Assembly (NCBI GenBank): GCA_021772935.1
Contig: JAJFLA010000056.1
Coordinates: 124,001-188,000, forward strand
Direction of reading: 5' to 3'
Length of the DNA: 64,000 nt
From: Gammaproteobacteria bacterium
GTDB lineage: Bacteria > Pseudomonadota > Gammaproteobacteria > Xanthomonadales > SZUA-36
Shown here in pieces: positions 45,437 through 54,165 of this stretch. The notes under the pieces are model-generated. The model saw only the letters and a list, made by a program, of their open reading frames with translations. It had not been told where the DNA came from and searched no databases. Position numbers and translations under genes: made by a program. Positions within the stretch are counted from its first letter, which is position 1. The number at the start of each line of letters is the position of its first letter.

Positions 45437-46366
45437 GTGCAGACAGACTCATCATCGGTCTTTATTACAGGGGCAACTGGCTTCATTGGTCAGCGATTGG
45501 TGTCCTGTCTTCTCGAGCAGGGTCATGCCGTTCGAGCAATGGTTCGTCCTGAAAAAAAAAGTAGTAGCCAGATCCCATTAGCCTGTGAGCAGATTCCGGT
45601 TGGCCTGACGGATGTAGACAAGCTGACCGGTATCGTTGCTGAATCCAAAGCGGTCATTTATTGCGCGGGTAGTGTCAGGGGCCGTAACCTGACAGATTTT
45701 TCTGTCGCTAACATCCAGGGTATACAGGCGTTGATTGATGCGTCTGAGCGTGCCTCAAACGCTCCGCCATTATTGCTGGTGTCCTCACTGGCGGCAAGCC
45801 AGCCACAACTATCCGATTATGCACGAAGCAAAAATGCAGGTGAGCAATTACTACTGGGTAAGCCGTTATTACCGTGGACGATAATCCGCCCACCCGCTGT
45901 TTACGGTCCAGGTGACCAGGATATGTTGCGGGTTTTAAAAATGGTACGCCGGGGCTTGCTCCTACATGCCGGTCCACGTGATCAACATGTATCATTGTTA
46001 CATGTCGATGATCTGGCCAGTGCAGTTGTTGCCTGGTTATTAGCGTCGCAATGTTGTCGTCACAAAACCTATGCCATAGATGATGGAACACCGGGTGGAT
46101 ACACTTGGGATGCCATCGGAGAAGCGGTCAGCAAAAAAAAATTACGGGCCTTGAAATTGCCTCGTCTCTCGATGGACATTGTAGCAACAGCTAACGTGTT
46201 GTTTTCAAAGCTGTTAGGATATGCACCCATGTTTTCGCCAGGTAAAGTCCGGGAGCTCATACAACCGGAGTGGTTGTGTGACAACAGTAGTTTTACAGAT
46301 GCAACCGGTTGGAAGCCACAGTTGGATTTAAAGCAGGGTGCGGAGCGGCTATTCAAACCAGATTAA
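45437..46366 (+). CDS. cerR: Extended SDR reductase, probable ceramide reductase (CerR-like)
   Basis: A 309-residue NAD(P)-dependent epimerase/dehydratase-family protein with the Rossmann motif GATGFIG (12-18) and the catalytic Y128-x-x-x-K132 (DYARSKNAG), preceded by the SS pair at 116-117. The start is a GTG directly after the ligase stop. In Caulobacter a homologue in the same gene neighbourhood reduces the 3-keto group of the long-chain base, apparently after N-acylation. No signal peptide is visible here, so a cytoplasmic location is predicted from sequence, whereas work on Caulobacter placed its enzyme in the periplasm. The assignment rests on family and context. Confidence 0.82.
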   Translation: MQTDSSSVFITGATGFIGQRLVSCLLEQGHAVRAMVRPEKKSSSQIPLACEQIPVGLTDVDKLTGIVAESKAVIYCAGSVRGRNLTDFSVANIQGIQALIDASERASNAPPLLLVSSLAASQPQLSDYARSKNAGEQLLLGKPLLPWTIIRPPAVYGPGDQDMLRVLKMVRRGLLLHAGPRDQHVSLLHVDDLASAVVAWLLASQCCRHKTYAIDDGTPGGYTWDAIGEAVSKKKLRALKLPRLSMDIVATANVLFSKLLGYAPMFSPGKVRELIQPEWLCDNSSFTDATGWKPQLDLKQGAERLFKPD

Positions 46367-46468
46367 TAGATAGCTTGTCTACCTGATAGTTATGCAAATT
46401 TAACGCATGATCATCCATCGTGCGCTACAATCCCCAATTTCTACAGCCATAGTCCGGCGGAGATTTAA

Positions 46469-46741
46469 TTGAATAATTCGACTGACGTAGTGAGCGAAAA
46501 GCTTGCCGAAATACTGACTGAATACCTTAAGACAAACTGGGCGAACTCGCCGTCAAGTAACCGTACCGTTACCGCTACCACCAACATGGTGACAGAATTG
46601 CAACTAGACTCCTTTCAGGTCATGGAGTTTATGCTGGAAGTGGAGGATCATTACGATGTTGCTATTGATCTTGACAGCCTGTCAAATATTCAGAGTATCA
46701 CTGATCTTGCGGGTGTTGTTATCACCGCACACCAGGATTAG
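46469..46741 (+). CDS. acpR: Dedicated acyl carrier protein (AcpR-like)
   Basis: A 90-residue acyl carrier protein with the phosphopantetheine serine S48 in ELQLDSFQVMEF and the helix-2/3 pattern of the family. The start is TTG at 46469, with GGAG eight bases upstream; the first downstream ATG (residue 40) would destroy the domain. It lies only 6 bp before the SPT-like gene and downstream of an acyl ligase, so it most likely carries the acyl chain delivered to SPT, as with the separate ACP in Caulobacter and Sphingobacterium-type systems. Confidence 0.9.
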   Translation: MNNSTDVVSEKLAEILTEYLKTNWANSPSSNRTVTATTNMVTELQLDSFQVMEFMLEVEDHYDVAIDLDSLSNIQSITDLAGVVITAHQD

Positions 46742-46747
46742 CCAGGT

Positions 46748-47917
46748 ATGTCACTTCTAGATAAGTTTATAGGTGCCAAACAGCTAAAATCGGGCTTGGA
46801 AAACGCTGGTAAGGACCCTACAAATGTAGTGTTTGATTCTATCAACTCAGCTACAGAAGGGGTTGTAGATGGGCGAGTAACCATACTCGCAGGCACCAAC
46901 AATTATCTTGGTCTGACATTCAACCCGGATTGTGTTGCCGCAGGTGTTTCGGCGCTGAAATCAGATGGTACTGGCACCACGGGTTCACGCATGGCAAATG
47001 GCAGTTATGCAACACATGGTGCCCTGGAAGCGGAGTTGGCGGATTTCTTTCAGTGTGATCAGGCCATGGTATTTTCAACCGGTTATGCCGCTAATCTTGG
47101 AGTGTTGTCTGCATTACTGGGGAAAGGTGATGCAGTACTGTTGGACTCTGATGCCCACGCCAGCCTCTACGATGGTTGTCGAATGAGCGAGGCCGATGTG
47201 TTTCGCTTCAAGCACAACGATATGCAGAGCCTGGAAAAACGACTGACACGTTTGGGTGATCGCGCCAGTCGTTGCCTGATTGTCATTGAAGGCATGTACA
47301 GTGTATTGGGAGATTGTGCACCGTTGGCTGAGGTTGTGGCGCTCAAGGAGCGTTTTGGTGCCCATTTGCTGGTCGACGAAGCACATTCCCTCGGTGTTTT
47401 TGGTCCACGAGGTTGTGGTGTGGCCGAAGAGCAGGGCGTGTTGGACAAAGTTGACTTTATCGTGGGCACTTTCAGCAAAAGTCTGGGTGCAATGGGTGGG
47501 TTCTGTGCCAGCCAACACGATGTGCTGGGGCTGTTCCGCTACGTTTCCAGACCTTTTATGTTTACCGCTTCACCTAGTCCGTCAGTTATTGCAACAACCC
47601 GGGAAGCATTACGGCAATTACGCACCCGGCCTGAATTGAAAGAAACGCTGTGGTCAAATGCAAGACAACTTTATACCGGTCTGCAGGATTTGGGTTTTGA
47701 GCTTGGACCACAGCTTAGCCCCGTCATTGCTGTTCGTTGTCAGGACAGAGAATCAGCACTTTTCAACTGGAATCAGCTATTGCAGGCTGGTGTGTATGTC
47801 AACATGATGCTGCCGCCGGCGACACCGGGTGGTGCCTGCTTTTTGCGTTGTAGCATCGGTGCGGCGCATACCGCTGAACAAATCAGCACTATCATCGAAA
47901 AGTTTGCAGAATTGTAG
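46748..47917 (+). CDS. spt: Serine palmitoyltransferase (alpha-oxoamine synthase family)
   Basis: A 389-residue PLP enzyme of the alpha-oxoamine synthase family that condenses an amino acid with an acyl thioester. The PLP lysine is K244 in GTFSKSLGAMGG. VDEAHS (D210) and DSDAHASLYDG (H137) line the cofactor pocket, and TGSRMANGSYATHGALE binds substrate. Relatives include BioF, Kbl and HemA. The ACP, acyl ligase and reductase upstream and the ceramide-synthase-like GNAT gene downstream argue for SPT, which makes 3-ketosphinganine from serine. No bio or tdh genes are near. It ends 21 bp from a convergent flippase gene. Confidence 0.88.
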   Translation: MSLLDKFIGAKQLKSGLENAGKDPTNVVFDSINSATEGVVDGRVTILAGTNNYLGLTFNPDCVAAGVSALKSDGTGTTGSRMANGSYATHGALEAELADFFQCDQAMVFSTGYAANLGVLSALLGKGDAVLLDSDAHASLYDGCRMSEADVFRFKHNDMQSLEKRLTRLGDRASRCLIVIEGMYSVLGDCAPLAEVVALKERFGAHLLVDEAHSLGVFGPRGCGVAEEQGVLDKVDFIVGTFSKSLGAMGGFCASQHDVLGLFRYVSRPFMFTASPSPSVIATTREALRQLRTRPELKETLWSNARQLYTGLQDLGFELGPQLSPVIAVRCQDRESALFNWNQLLQAGVYVNMMLPPATPGGACFLRCSIGAAHTAEQISTIIEKFAEL

Positions 47918-47939
47918 CGTGGGCATGAAGTGCCCGTGT
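47917..47939. terminator. Small hairpin between convergent spt and flippase genes
   Basis: GGGCA-TGAAG-TGCCC forms a short stem in the 21-bp gap. It may serve as a weak bidirectional terminator; there is no strong T-run on the plus strand beyond GTTATTTATTT. Confidence 0.45.
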
Positions 47940-49216
47940 TATTTATTTCGCACCAGCCGCAGCATTAATAGAAGTGTCAATAAAGTGCCTGAGCTGGCGG
48001 CAACCCCTGGTCCCAGCAAGCCCATAGACGGTATTAGTACATAGAATAAACTCAGGTAAATCAATACGCTCAGCAGATAGATACGCAGCACCTGAGCTAC
48101 CTTGCCCATGGCATAGGCGGTAGCGCGCAATGGGGAGCCTGCCAGTTCAAATGTTGCTGCAAGCAGCATCAGGGTCAGGAGTGGTGCTGCTTCACTGTAT
48201 TCAGGTCCGATAATACCGAGTATCGGACCGGCTGCGGGAATTGAAAGTAAAACCAATAGTAGTCCGGCGGCCCCCGCCACTTTAACCGCACGAAAGGCCA
48301 ACTCATGGAATCCCTCTGCGTTGCTATGTAATATTCGGGCCAGGTCTGGGAACAATACTTCGTTAAGCATCATAGCCGGTTTACTCAATACACTTGAAAA
48401 ATCACGCGCCAGTCGGAACATACCGGCGGCGGCCGGCCCCAGCATACTGCCAGCAAGCAGAACAACAAGGTGTTTTGGCACTAAATCGATGTTGGTCTGC
48501 CAGTAAACCACTGCGATAAAGTGGCGAAATTCCTTGCTGGTTTTCCGAGTTTCCTGCCAGTTTCCACCTTGCCAGATGTGACTCTTGTGGTGCCGTTTGA
48601 ATTCTACATGGCCTCGAATCATTAACCAGACGTTATCCAGCACAAAAGCTGCGGCCCAGATGGCAACAAAAACAACCATGCCAGCGTCCACTGCCCAGGC
48701 AATGGCGACACCTGTGATGCGAATAGCTGGACCAACTATGTAGAAAACACTAAGCGCATCAAAGCGATCATATAAGCGCAATATGCCATTAGGTGTGTTG
48801 CTAGCGGTGCTCAACATGACCAGGCTATACAGACCCGTTAGTGAAATCATCTGTGCATCCCAGTGCAAAAAACCACCCGCCACTGTGGCTGCTGCCATAC
48901 CTACTAAAGTGGCTGCAATCGACGATGCCACATCGATCAGGGTGGTGGTTCGGAACAGCTGTTTCAGCCCTTTATTTTCACCATTTTCATGTAGTGGAAC
49001 GCCAAACCGTACGATGGCCTCGTAGGTTCTGAAGTTCAGAAAACCCCGCACCGCCAGCACGTATGTGTGTAACAGGATTACAAGACCAAACTCAGTGACG
49101 GGCAAGGCATGGGCCATCAGCGCTGTCGCTGCCAGCGTGAAGACCGCGGCGATACCTCGTCCTCGAAGTACAACCCCAAAATTTTTCAAAACCCGCCCAG
49201 AGGTATTTTTTTTCAC
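47939..49216 (-). CDS. Wzx-like polysaccharide/lipid flippase (MOP superfamily)
   Basis: From a GTG at 49216 that overlaps the upstream TAG by one base, the protein has 425 residues with about twelve hydrophobic segments, beginning VLKNFGVVLRGRGIAAVFTL. It resembles the polysaccharide_synt / Wzx group of the MOP superfamily, which flips lipid-linked substrates across the inner membrane. A longer TTG-initiated form to 49249 is possible. It is the last gene of a five-gene minus-strand set (lptF, lptG, CDP-alcohol transferase, nucleotidyltransferase, flippase). Inference: it flips a sphingolipid or its headgroup intermediate. Confidence 0.75.
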   Translation of the reverse strand: MKKNTSGRVLKNFGVVLRGRGIAAVFTLAATALMAHALPVTEFGLVILLHTYVLAVRGFLNFRTYEAIVRFGVPLHENGENKGLKQLFRTTTLIDVASSIAATLVGMAAATVAGGFLHWDAQMISLTGLYSLVMLSTASNTPNGILRLYDRFDALSVFYIVGPAIRITGVAIAWAVDAGMVVFVAIWAAAFVLDNVWLMIRGHVEFKRHHKSHIWQGGNWQETRKTSKEFRHFIAVVYWQTNIDLVPKHLVVLLAGSMLGPAAAGMFRLARDFSSVLSKPAMMLNEVLFPDLARILHSNAEGFHELAFRAVKVAGAAGLLLVLLSIPAAGPILGIIGPEYSEAAPLLTLMLLAATFELAGSPLRATAYAMGKVAQVLRIYLLSVLIYLSLFYVLIPSMGLLGPGVAASSGTLLTLLLMLRLVRNK

Positions 49217-50187
49217 TAGCGAAATGCACCCTGACGATAAAGTTTCCAAATCAAAGGCCAGGCAAAAATCAGGGGATGTTTAAGTTGCCGTGTGCTTGGT
49301 TCGATATAAATTCCGGAGTGCCGTTCAATTTTCCATAATAGGTATTCCATGGGTTCGTTAAACGTGAACGCCGCCTTGAACAAACGCAACATTGATAGCA
49401 GCTTGCCTTGCACGCGGCGCAGCCACCAGGTCAATGAAGAGGTTTTTCTGGAAAAACCACTGCTCTGGTTGCAGAACATACCATCGGCTTCTAACTTCAA
49501 AAGCGCTGGGTTTTTCTGGGCAAAAGAGTTCGTGACGCTGTCATAATATGCAGGTTCAAACTCATATATTGACTCGCCGCGGTTACTGTTTTCCGTACGC
49601 AGTTCACATTGATAGGTTAACGACAAACCACGTGTCCATAATTCCCTGCTGCTGAATTTGTCTTCCATGGCAGGTAGGGCACGTCGTAAAAACGTGGCTG
49701 AAGCGCTTTTGAATGCGTTTGTTAAAACGGCCTGTACTGTTTCATCGCGTACATACAGGACTTCACAGGGTTGTGCAAAACGCGCCCAAAAATAGGAATG
49801 AAAATCGTGTTGCATTGCGTCGCAAAATCGGCTCAGACTTAATAAGGCATATTTGGCACGCACGGCAAAGCTCTGATCGTCTGCAGCTTCTGTCTTATGG
49901 TGAATATGGTAAACGTTGGGTGGCAACAGCCTGCACATCCATCCTTGCCAGGCTGAATCAAGTGTTTGGTAATCATCCACCAGTACATAAAAGTCCAGCA
50001 TGGTATCGCGCTTACCACGTAGCCAGGAGCCATAGACCAGTATGGCCTGCATTGTGTCACCATGTTTGCGCCTGATTTCCTCAAGTAAAAGCTCAAGACT
50101 TACATCTTCCACCGATTCTTGCGGTGGAAATCTACTCTGATGGATATTGGGTGTCACCAGTTTATGCGTTTCATCACTGCCTTCCAT
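49216..50187 (-). CDS. Nucleotidyltransferase-fold protein
   Basis: A 323-residue protein from the ATG at 50187, overlapping the upstream CDP-alcohol transferase gene by 14 bp. Around residues 45-70 it has the pol-beta/NT-fold signature YGSWLRGKRDTMLDFYVLVDD, with GS and two acidic positions. The rest (a helical C-terminal part of about 200 residues) is not a family I recognise. Longer forms start at 50229 or 50247. It could transfer a nucleotide to a headgroup precursor or be a regulatory pseudo-enzyme; its place between a CDP-alcohol phosphotransferase and a flippase points to headgroup chemistry. Confidence 0.6.
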   Translation of the reverse strand: MEGSDETHKLVTPNIHQSRFPPQESVEDVSLELLLEEIRRKHGDTMQAILVYGSWLRGKRDTMLDFYVLVDDYQTLDSAWQGWMCRLLPPNVYHIHHKTEAADDQSFAVRAKYALLSLSRFCDAMQHDFHSYFWARFAQPCEVLYVRDETVQAVLTNAFKSASATFLRRALPAMEDKFSSRELWTRGLSLTYQCELRTENSNRGESIYEFEPAYYDSVTNSFAQKNPALLKLEADGMFCNQSSGFSRKTSSLTWWLRRVQGKLLSMLRLFKAAFTFNEPMEYLLWKIERHSGIYIEPSTRQLKHPLIFAWPLIWKLYRQGAFR

Positions 50188-51394
50188 AAGCGCCCCGGGT
50201 CGCACCAAATATTGAATAAGAGTATGCATTTGGTCCCGTTGCCACATTGGTTTCGCTTAACCAAGAAATCAGCGGGCCTCGTGCCAACCTGGCCATTAAT
50301 GCCTGGAACAGGCGAACAAGCAGTATGACCGTGGTCAAGGCAGACCAGAAGGTAACGGCAACAAATCCCCATTCCGGCCTGGCAATCAATAAGCTTAAAC
50401 TCAATAAAATCAAGCAAGGGTTACGTCGTGCTGTGACCAGTCTGAACCACGCGTCAAAAGGGCGCCATGTGAATATGCTGCATTTTCCCAAAAACGGGAA
50501 CACACCTTCAACAACCCGTCCCACAACATAAGCAGTGATGATGATCGTATACATCTGTTCAAGCCCCTGACCCAATACAAGCTGGAAATTGATCAACGAC
50601 ATGCCCCAGAAAATATACCAGAATGGAGGGTGAAACAGGTCGATAGCATGATCAAACAGGTGGCCAAATTTGCTTGATTGAATAGTGACACGAGCCAGCT
50701 TGCCATCGACCGTGTCGAGGAAGGTCATGATCCAGCCAGCCAACAGTCCCCAACCATAGTACCCGTTCAAGAACAGGTAACATGCAGCCAAAACCAGCAG
50801 GAGTCCAAAGCTTGTAACCATGTTCGGCGATATGCTCAAATTGGCACATAGGCGCACAAGCTGTTTGGCCGGTTTTGGCCAGACAAACTTAGTAACCAGA
50901 TCTGTAATTCCCCGGTAGGCATTGCCGTATAAGCGATTCTCAAGTTCGTGTTTACGTGTGGCATTTACTGGCTCGAGCAATGGTACGGTAGATCTGCGCA
51001 AATTTTCATCAAAAGCTTCCATATCCTTGGTTTGAACGACCTGCAGGTCTTCGGGCAGGTGTTGGCTGTGATCATGCATGTGAGTCAGCACTTCATTCAG
51101 GTAGTCCATATCAATAAAAGCTGCCGCCACAGTATTACCCGTATACTGCAAAACGGAATTTGGCTGTTCTAACACGCCTCTAAGTGTACGTTTTTCAAAC
51201 AGAAAATAGCCATTGAGCAATAAAACCTGACCTCTGAACGGCGCGTTATCGGCATTTTCCAACCAGTGTATGTGGCTTAAGTCACCAGCGGATTCCTTGC
51301 CTATTTCCTCTAGTTGCCGTTGTAGGCGGCGTGTTGAGCTAAGGCCCCAAAGGCGAACGGGTGAGTGTTCAGAAACAAGCGCGTAAATGGTCAT
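50174..51394 (-). CDS. CDP-alcohol phosphatidyltransferase with N-terminal extension
   Basis: A 406-residue membrane protein. The CDP-alcohol phosphotransferase signature D-x2-D-G-x2-A-R-x8-G-x3-D-x3-D is complete, in the stretch DTVDGKLAR...GHLFDHAID (about residues 222-245), surrounded by about six hydrophobic segments. The first 160 residues form a soluble extension faintly like the nucleotidyltransferase half of bifunctional inositol-phosphate enzymes, but without clear motifs. Such enzymes move a phospho-alcohol between a CDP-activated compound and an acceptor. In this context ceramide is a likely acceptor or product backbone. The headgroup (inositol, glycerol, ethanolamine or choline type) cannot be told from the sequence. 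Confidence 0.82.
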   Translation of the reverse strand: MTIYALVSEHSPVRLWGLSSTRRLQRQLEEIGKESAGDLSHIHWLENADNAPFRGQVLLLNGYFLFEKRTLRGVLEQPNSVLQYTGNTVAAAFIDMDYLNEVLTHMHDHSQHLPEDLQVVQTKDMEAFDENLRRSTVPLLEPVNATRKHELENRLYGNAYRGITDLVTKFVWPKPAKQLVRLCANLSISPNMVTSFGLLLVLAACYLFLNGYYGWGLLAGWIMTFLDTVDGKLARVTIQSSKFGHLFDHAIDLFHPPFWYIFWGMSLINFQLVLGQGLEQMYTIIITAYVVGRVVEGVFPFLGKCSIFTWRPFDAWFRLVTARRNPCLILLSLSLLIARPEWGFVAVTFWSALTTVILLVRLFQALMARLARGPLISWLSETNVATGPNAYSYSIFGATRGAYGRQ

Positions 51395-51427
51395 GTTATA
51401 TTTCGTCTCGGATTAAACAGTGACTTT

Positions 51428-52501
51428 CTATAATGTTCGTCGGCGAATTGCGAATATGGCTATCGCCAGTAAAATGAAAGGTGGGGTCAGGATAACCAGC
51501 GATGGGTTCAGACCCAAAATACCCGCCAGGTGACCACTTAACTGTTGCAACAAGTAAAAACCGATGCCAACTAATCCACCCGTCATGGCCCGCTGGCTGG
51601 CAGATACTGATCGGACTGAGCCCAACAGAAATGGCAAAGACAACAAAGCCATGGCCAGTAAACCGGGTAGCAGGCTGATCTGCTGCCATAGCACGACTTC
51701 ATACTGGTGGGTGTCAAGCTCATTTTTGTTCAGGTTTGATATTGTTTCAATCAGGTCATTTGGTGCCAATGCTTCGAGTGGCAAGATCAGTACTGCAGCT
51801 TGTTCAGCCGAAAGCAAAGCATTCCACTGCATGTTATCCCGTTTTGTTTCAGTCACCTGTGCATCCTGAAACCTGCTTTCCAAGACGTTAATCAACACCC
51901 AGTTTTCCCGCCCGGTATAAAACGCACTGGACGCTTGAATCAATTGTGTCAAGCGGCCTTGCTCATCGGTCGAGTAAATCTCAATACCAGCCAATGTACG
52001 GTCAGACTGTACATTGTCAACGCGGATAAAATGCTTGTCATTTCGGGTCCAGAATGCGCGTGATTCGCCTGTACCTGTTTCGGTGTTTTGCAATGCCTGT
52101 CCACGTAACCATGCCGCCTCACGTTCGAACCCAGGGACAACTGTGAACTGTAGAATTGTAATAAATATGCCCAGAAAAACAGCCAAACCAGCAACTGTTT
52201 GTGCGATGCGTTGTTTGGATATACCACTGGTACGTATAGCGATCAGTTCACGATGATTGGCCATTGCGCCCAGCCCAAATAAACCACCTAAAAGCGTGGT
52301 AACCGGTAGCAACTCTACGATTCGTTTGGGTGTGGTCAAAATAACCACTAACATGGCATCAGGCAGGGTAAAGCTACCCTTGCCGACATCTTCCAACTCT
52401 TCGGCCAACGCCATGAAGCTGAATAACGCTAATAATAACAGCAGCGCCGGGAATATCCCGGCCAGGAATCGCTGCATGATATAGCGATCAATCTTGAGCA
52501 C
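51428..52501 (-). CDS. lptG: LptG-like permease
   Basis: A 357-residue protein of the YjgP/YjgQ (LptF/LptG) family. It starts with MLKIDRYIMQRFLAGIFPAL from a GTG at 52501 (14-bp overlap with lptF), then three membrane helices, a periplasmic beta-jellyroll (about 130-265), and three more helices ending in FAIRRRTL. The coupling-helix region HRELIAIRTSGIS matches the family. LptG with LptF and the ATPase LptB extracts LPS from the inner membrane. Here the pair lies inside a sphingolipid locus and away from pepA, its usual neighbour. It may be a second, sphingolipid-directed copy or simply the only copy relocated. Confidence 0.88.
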   Translation of the reverse strand: MLKIDRYIMQRFLAGIFPALLLLLALFSFMALAEELEDVGKGSFTLPDAMLVVILTTPKRIVELLPVTTLLGGLFGLGAMANHRELIAIRTSGISKQRIAQTVAGLAVFLGIFITILQFTVVPGFEREAAWLRGQALQNTETGTGESRAFWTRNDKHFIRVDNVQSDRTLAGIEIYSTDEQGRLTQLIQASSAFYTGRENWVLINVLESRFQDAQVTETKRDNMQWNALLSAEQAAVLILPLEALAPNDLIETISNLNKNELDTHQYEVVLWQQISLLPGLLAMALLSLPFLLGSVRSVSASQRAMTGGLVGIGFYLLQQLSGHLAGILGLNPSLVILTPPFILLAIAIFAIRRRTL

Positions 52502-53573
52502 GTCGGTCCTTCCTCAATTTGAGTGTTGCGGGTATGTACAAGCCCGCAACCACCAGCGAGAGTAGGCCGGGGACCCACCATATGTAAGCACTACTGCCTT
52601 GTTCAACCCAGCTGCGGCTAACATCCAGCAGGAAGAAATAAACAGAATAAATTACCAGTGCCAACAGCATCTTTGCATAACGCCCCTGCCGGGGACGGCT
52701 GCGACTCAGTGGGATGGCTGCCAATGCTAGCAACAAGGCAGAAACAGGTGTTGACAAGCGCCATTGAAATTCTGCCTGGCCAGTTGGGTCGGAGGACTGC
52801 CATAGATTTTTTGTGGTAGCGGATTTGACCTTGTAACCCGGTGGTTTTGGAGTTTCAGCCGGCAACCAAAGTGTGAATGTGTCGAATTGTGCCGAAAAGT
52901 CCGTGCCATCTTGCACTTTTCTCAAGACACGCGCGTCTGTCAACTGTAAGCGGTGAAGCATGGGCTTGAAAAGATATTCAAAAACCCCTTTGGTGGCAGT
53001 AATTACCTGCAGATCACGGTCTTTTCTCGTGCGAACAAAAATACCATCCAGATCACTGCCGTTTTCAGCGATTTTATCTATAAAAACAGTCCGCCTACTG
53101 TCACCAAAAGTATAGAACCTCGCTGCCCGTATCCGCCCTGTTTCGGCGCTGGCCTCAGCGTTTGCCTTGACCTGGTACGATTGTGCGTAAGCCCAAGGCC
53201 GCGCCCAGGTAGACAGCACGGTCACCACCACGGCCAGTACCAGTGCCAGACGCATGAGTGGGCGCAACAGGCGAGCTTCACTGATGCCACTGGCGCGCAT
53301 GGCATAGATTTCAGAATCGGTATAGAGACGGCCAAGACCGGTCATAACGGCCAGGAACAAACTGAGTGGCAAAAGAGTGTCCAGTGAAATGATGGATTTG
53401 AGTAAAGTTAGTCGTGCGACTTCACTGGCTTGCAAAAGCCCCGCATCCGCATCCACCAGGAAGCGGCTAAGGCTGAAGGTAATGAAAATAACCACAAGCG
53501 CTATGAAAATACCCAGCAATGGGTGCAGTACTTCTCTGAGTAGGTAATGATCGATAATGTTTTTTGTGGGCAT
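52488..53573 (-). CDS. lptF: LptF-like permease
   Basis: A 361-residue LptF-family permease: DHYLLREVLHPLLGIFIAL at the start, six membrane helices in two groups of three around a periplasmic beta-jellyroll, LYTDSEIYAMRASGIS as coupling helix, and SRSRPRQGRYAKMLLAL before the last helices, as in canonical LptF. It is the first gene of the minus-strand set and divergent from an LptA-fold gene 99 bp away. LptFG needs the ATPase LptB, which is not in this window. ptsN-rapZ at the right edge suggests that the usual lptCAB genes lie close by, outside. Confidence 0.88.
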   Translation of the reverse strand: MPTKNIIDHYLLREVLHPLLGIFIALVVIFITFSLSRFLVDADAGLLQASEVARLTLLKSIISLDTLLPLSLFLAVMTGLGRLYTDSEIYAMRASGISEARLLRPLMRLALVLAVVVTVLSTWARPWAYAQSYQVKANAEASAETGRIRAARFYTFGDSRRTVFIDKIAENGSDLDGIFVRTRKDRDLQVITATKGVFEYLFKPMLHRLQLTDARVLRKVQDGTDFSAQFDTFTLWLPAETPKPPGYKVKSATTKNLWQSSDPTGQAEFQWRLSTPVSALLLALAAIPLSRSRPRQGRYAKMLLALVIYSVYFFLLDVSRSWVEQGSSAYIWWVPGLLSLVVAGLYIPATLKLRKDRRAQD

Positions 53574-53607
53574 TTGTGTGGTGATTTGTGTGTGTTAGGG
53601 TTTTTCT

Positions 53608-53639
53608 TTGACATCAAAGTTGCCAGAACTTGCTATGAT
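53608..53639 (+). promoter_or_regulatory. Candidate promoter for the LptA-like gene
   Basis: TTGACA (53608-53613) and an extended -10 TGCTATGAT (53631-53639) lie in the divergent lptF/lptA-like interval. The 20-bp spacing is long, but the TGn extension could compensate. The start codon follows 34 bp after the -10. Confidence 0.5.
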
Positions 53640-53672
53640 CAGTTAGCTTGAAGGTCAAATCCAGTAATAAGT

Positions 53673-54164
53673 ATGAAAAAAACAGTTATATGTAGTTTAT
53701 TGACATTAATAGTCTCCCCTTGTCATGCAACACCATTAGGAGAGGGTGCTTTTGATACCATCAGTATAAGCGCGGATGAGGCCCGTGAGGATGAACTGCC
53801 AGGAATTCTTCATTTTCAAGGACATTTTTTGATGCGAAGTGATGACTGGCAATTGACGTCTGCGCGGGCAACGGTTTATGGCAGACCCAACCGACCGGAT
53901 GAGGTTTACCTGGAAGGTTCACCAGCCCGTTTCCTGATCAGTCAGACACATAATACCCAACAGGGTCCGGTTGAGGCTGTTGCGTCGGTTGTCGAGTATT
54001 TGCGTGCTGTTAACAAGTTGAAGTTATCCGGTGGTGCCACATTGACGTTGGATAAAGAGGTTATTCGGAGTACATATATTGAGTACGACATCAATACCAA
54101 CCGCTATCATGCAGGCGGTATTGATGGTGTTCTGATCGAAGTTCAACCGGACAATATGTTTTAG
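53673..54164 (+). CDS. LptA/OstA-fold periplasmic bridge-like protein
   Basis: A 163-residue exported protein: signal peptide cut after SPCHA (about residue 19), then an OstA/LptA-type beta-jellyroll (about 28-160) with ISISADEARED, LHFQGHFLMRSDDWQLTSARATVYG, VEYLRAVNKLKLSGGATLTLD and IEYDINTNRYHAGG. Canonical LptA bridges inner and outer membranes for LPS. The canonical lptA is normally beside lptB and rpoN, so this copy is probably a paralogue. Its divergent pairing with lptF suggests that it completes an Lpt-like path for the lipid made by this locus. It ends 1 bp from the convergent nucleotidyltransferase gene. Confidence 0.85.
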   Translation: MKKTVICSLLTLIVSPCHATPLGEGAFDTISISADEAREDELPGILHFQGHFLMRSDDWQLTSARATVYGRPNRPDEVYLEGSPARFLISQTHNTQQGPVEAVASVVEYLRAVNKLKLSGGATLTLDKEVIRSTYIEYDINTNRYHAGGIDGVLIEVQPDNMF

Positions 54165-54165
54165 C

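Noticed and set aside
46748-47917. SPT-like gene considered as bioF or kbl
   Set aside because: No biotin or threonine-degradation genes are near, whereas ACP, acyl ligase, reductase and a GNAT ceramide-synthase-like gene surround it. Phylogeny would be needed to settle this fully.
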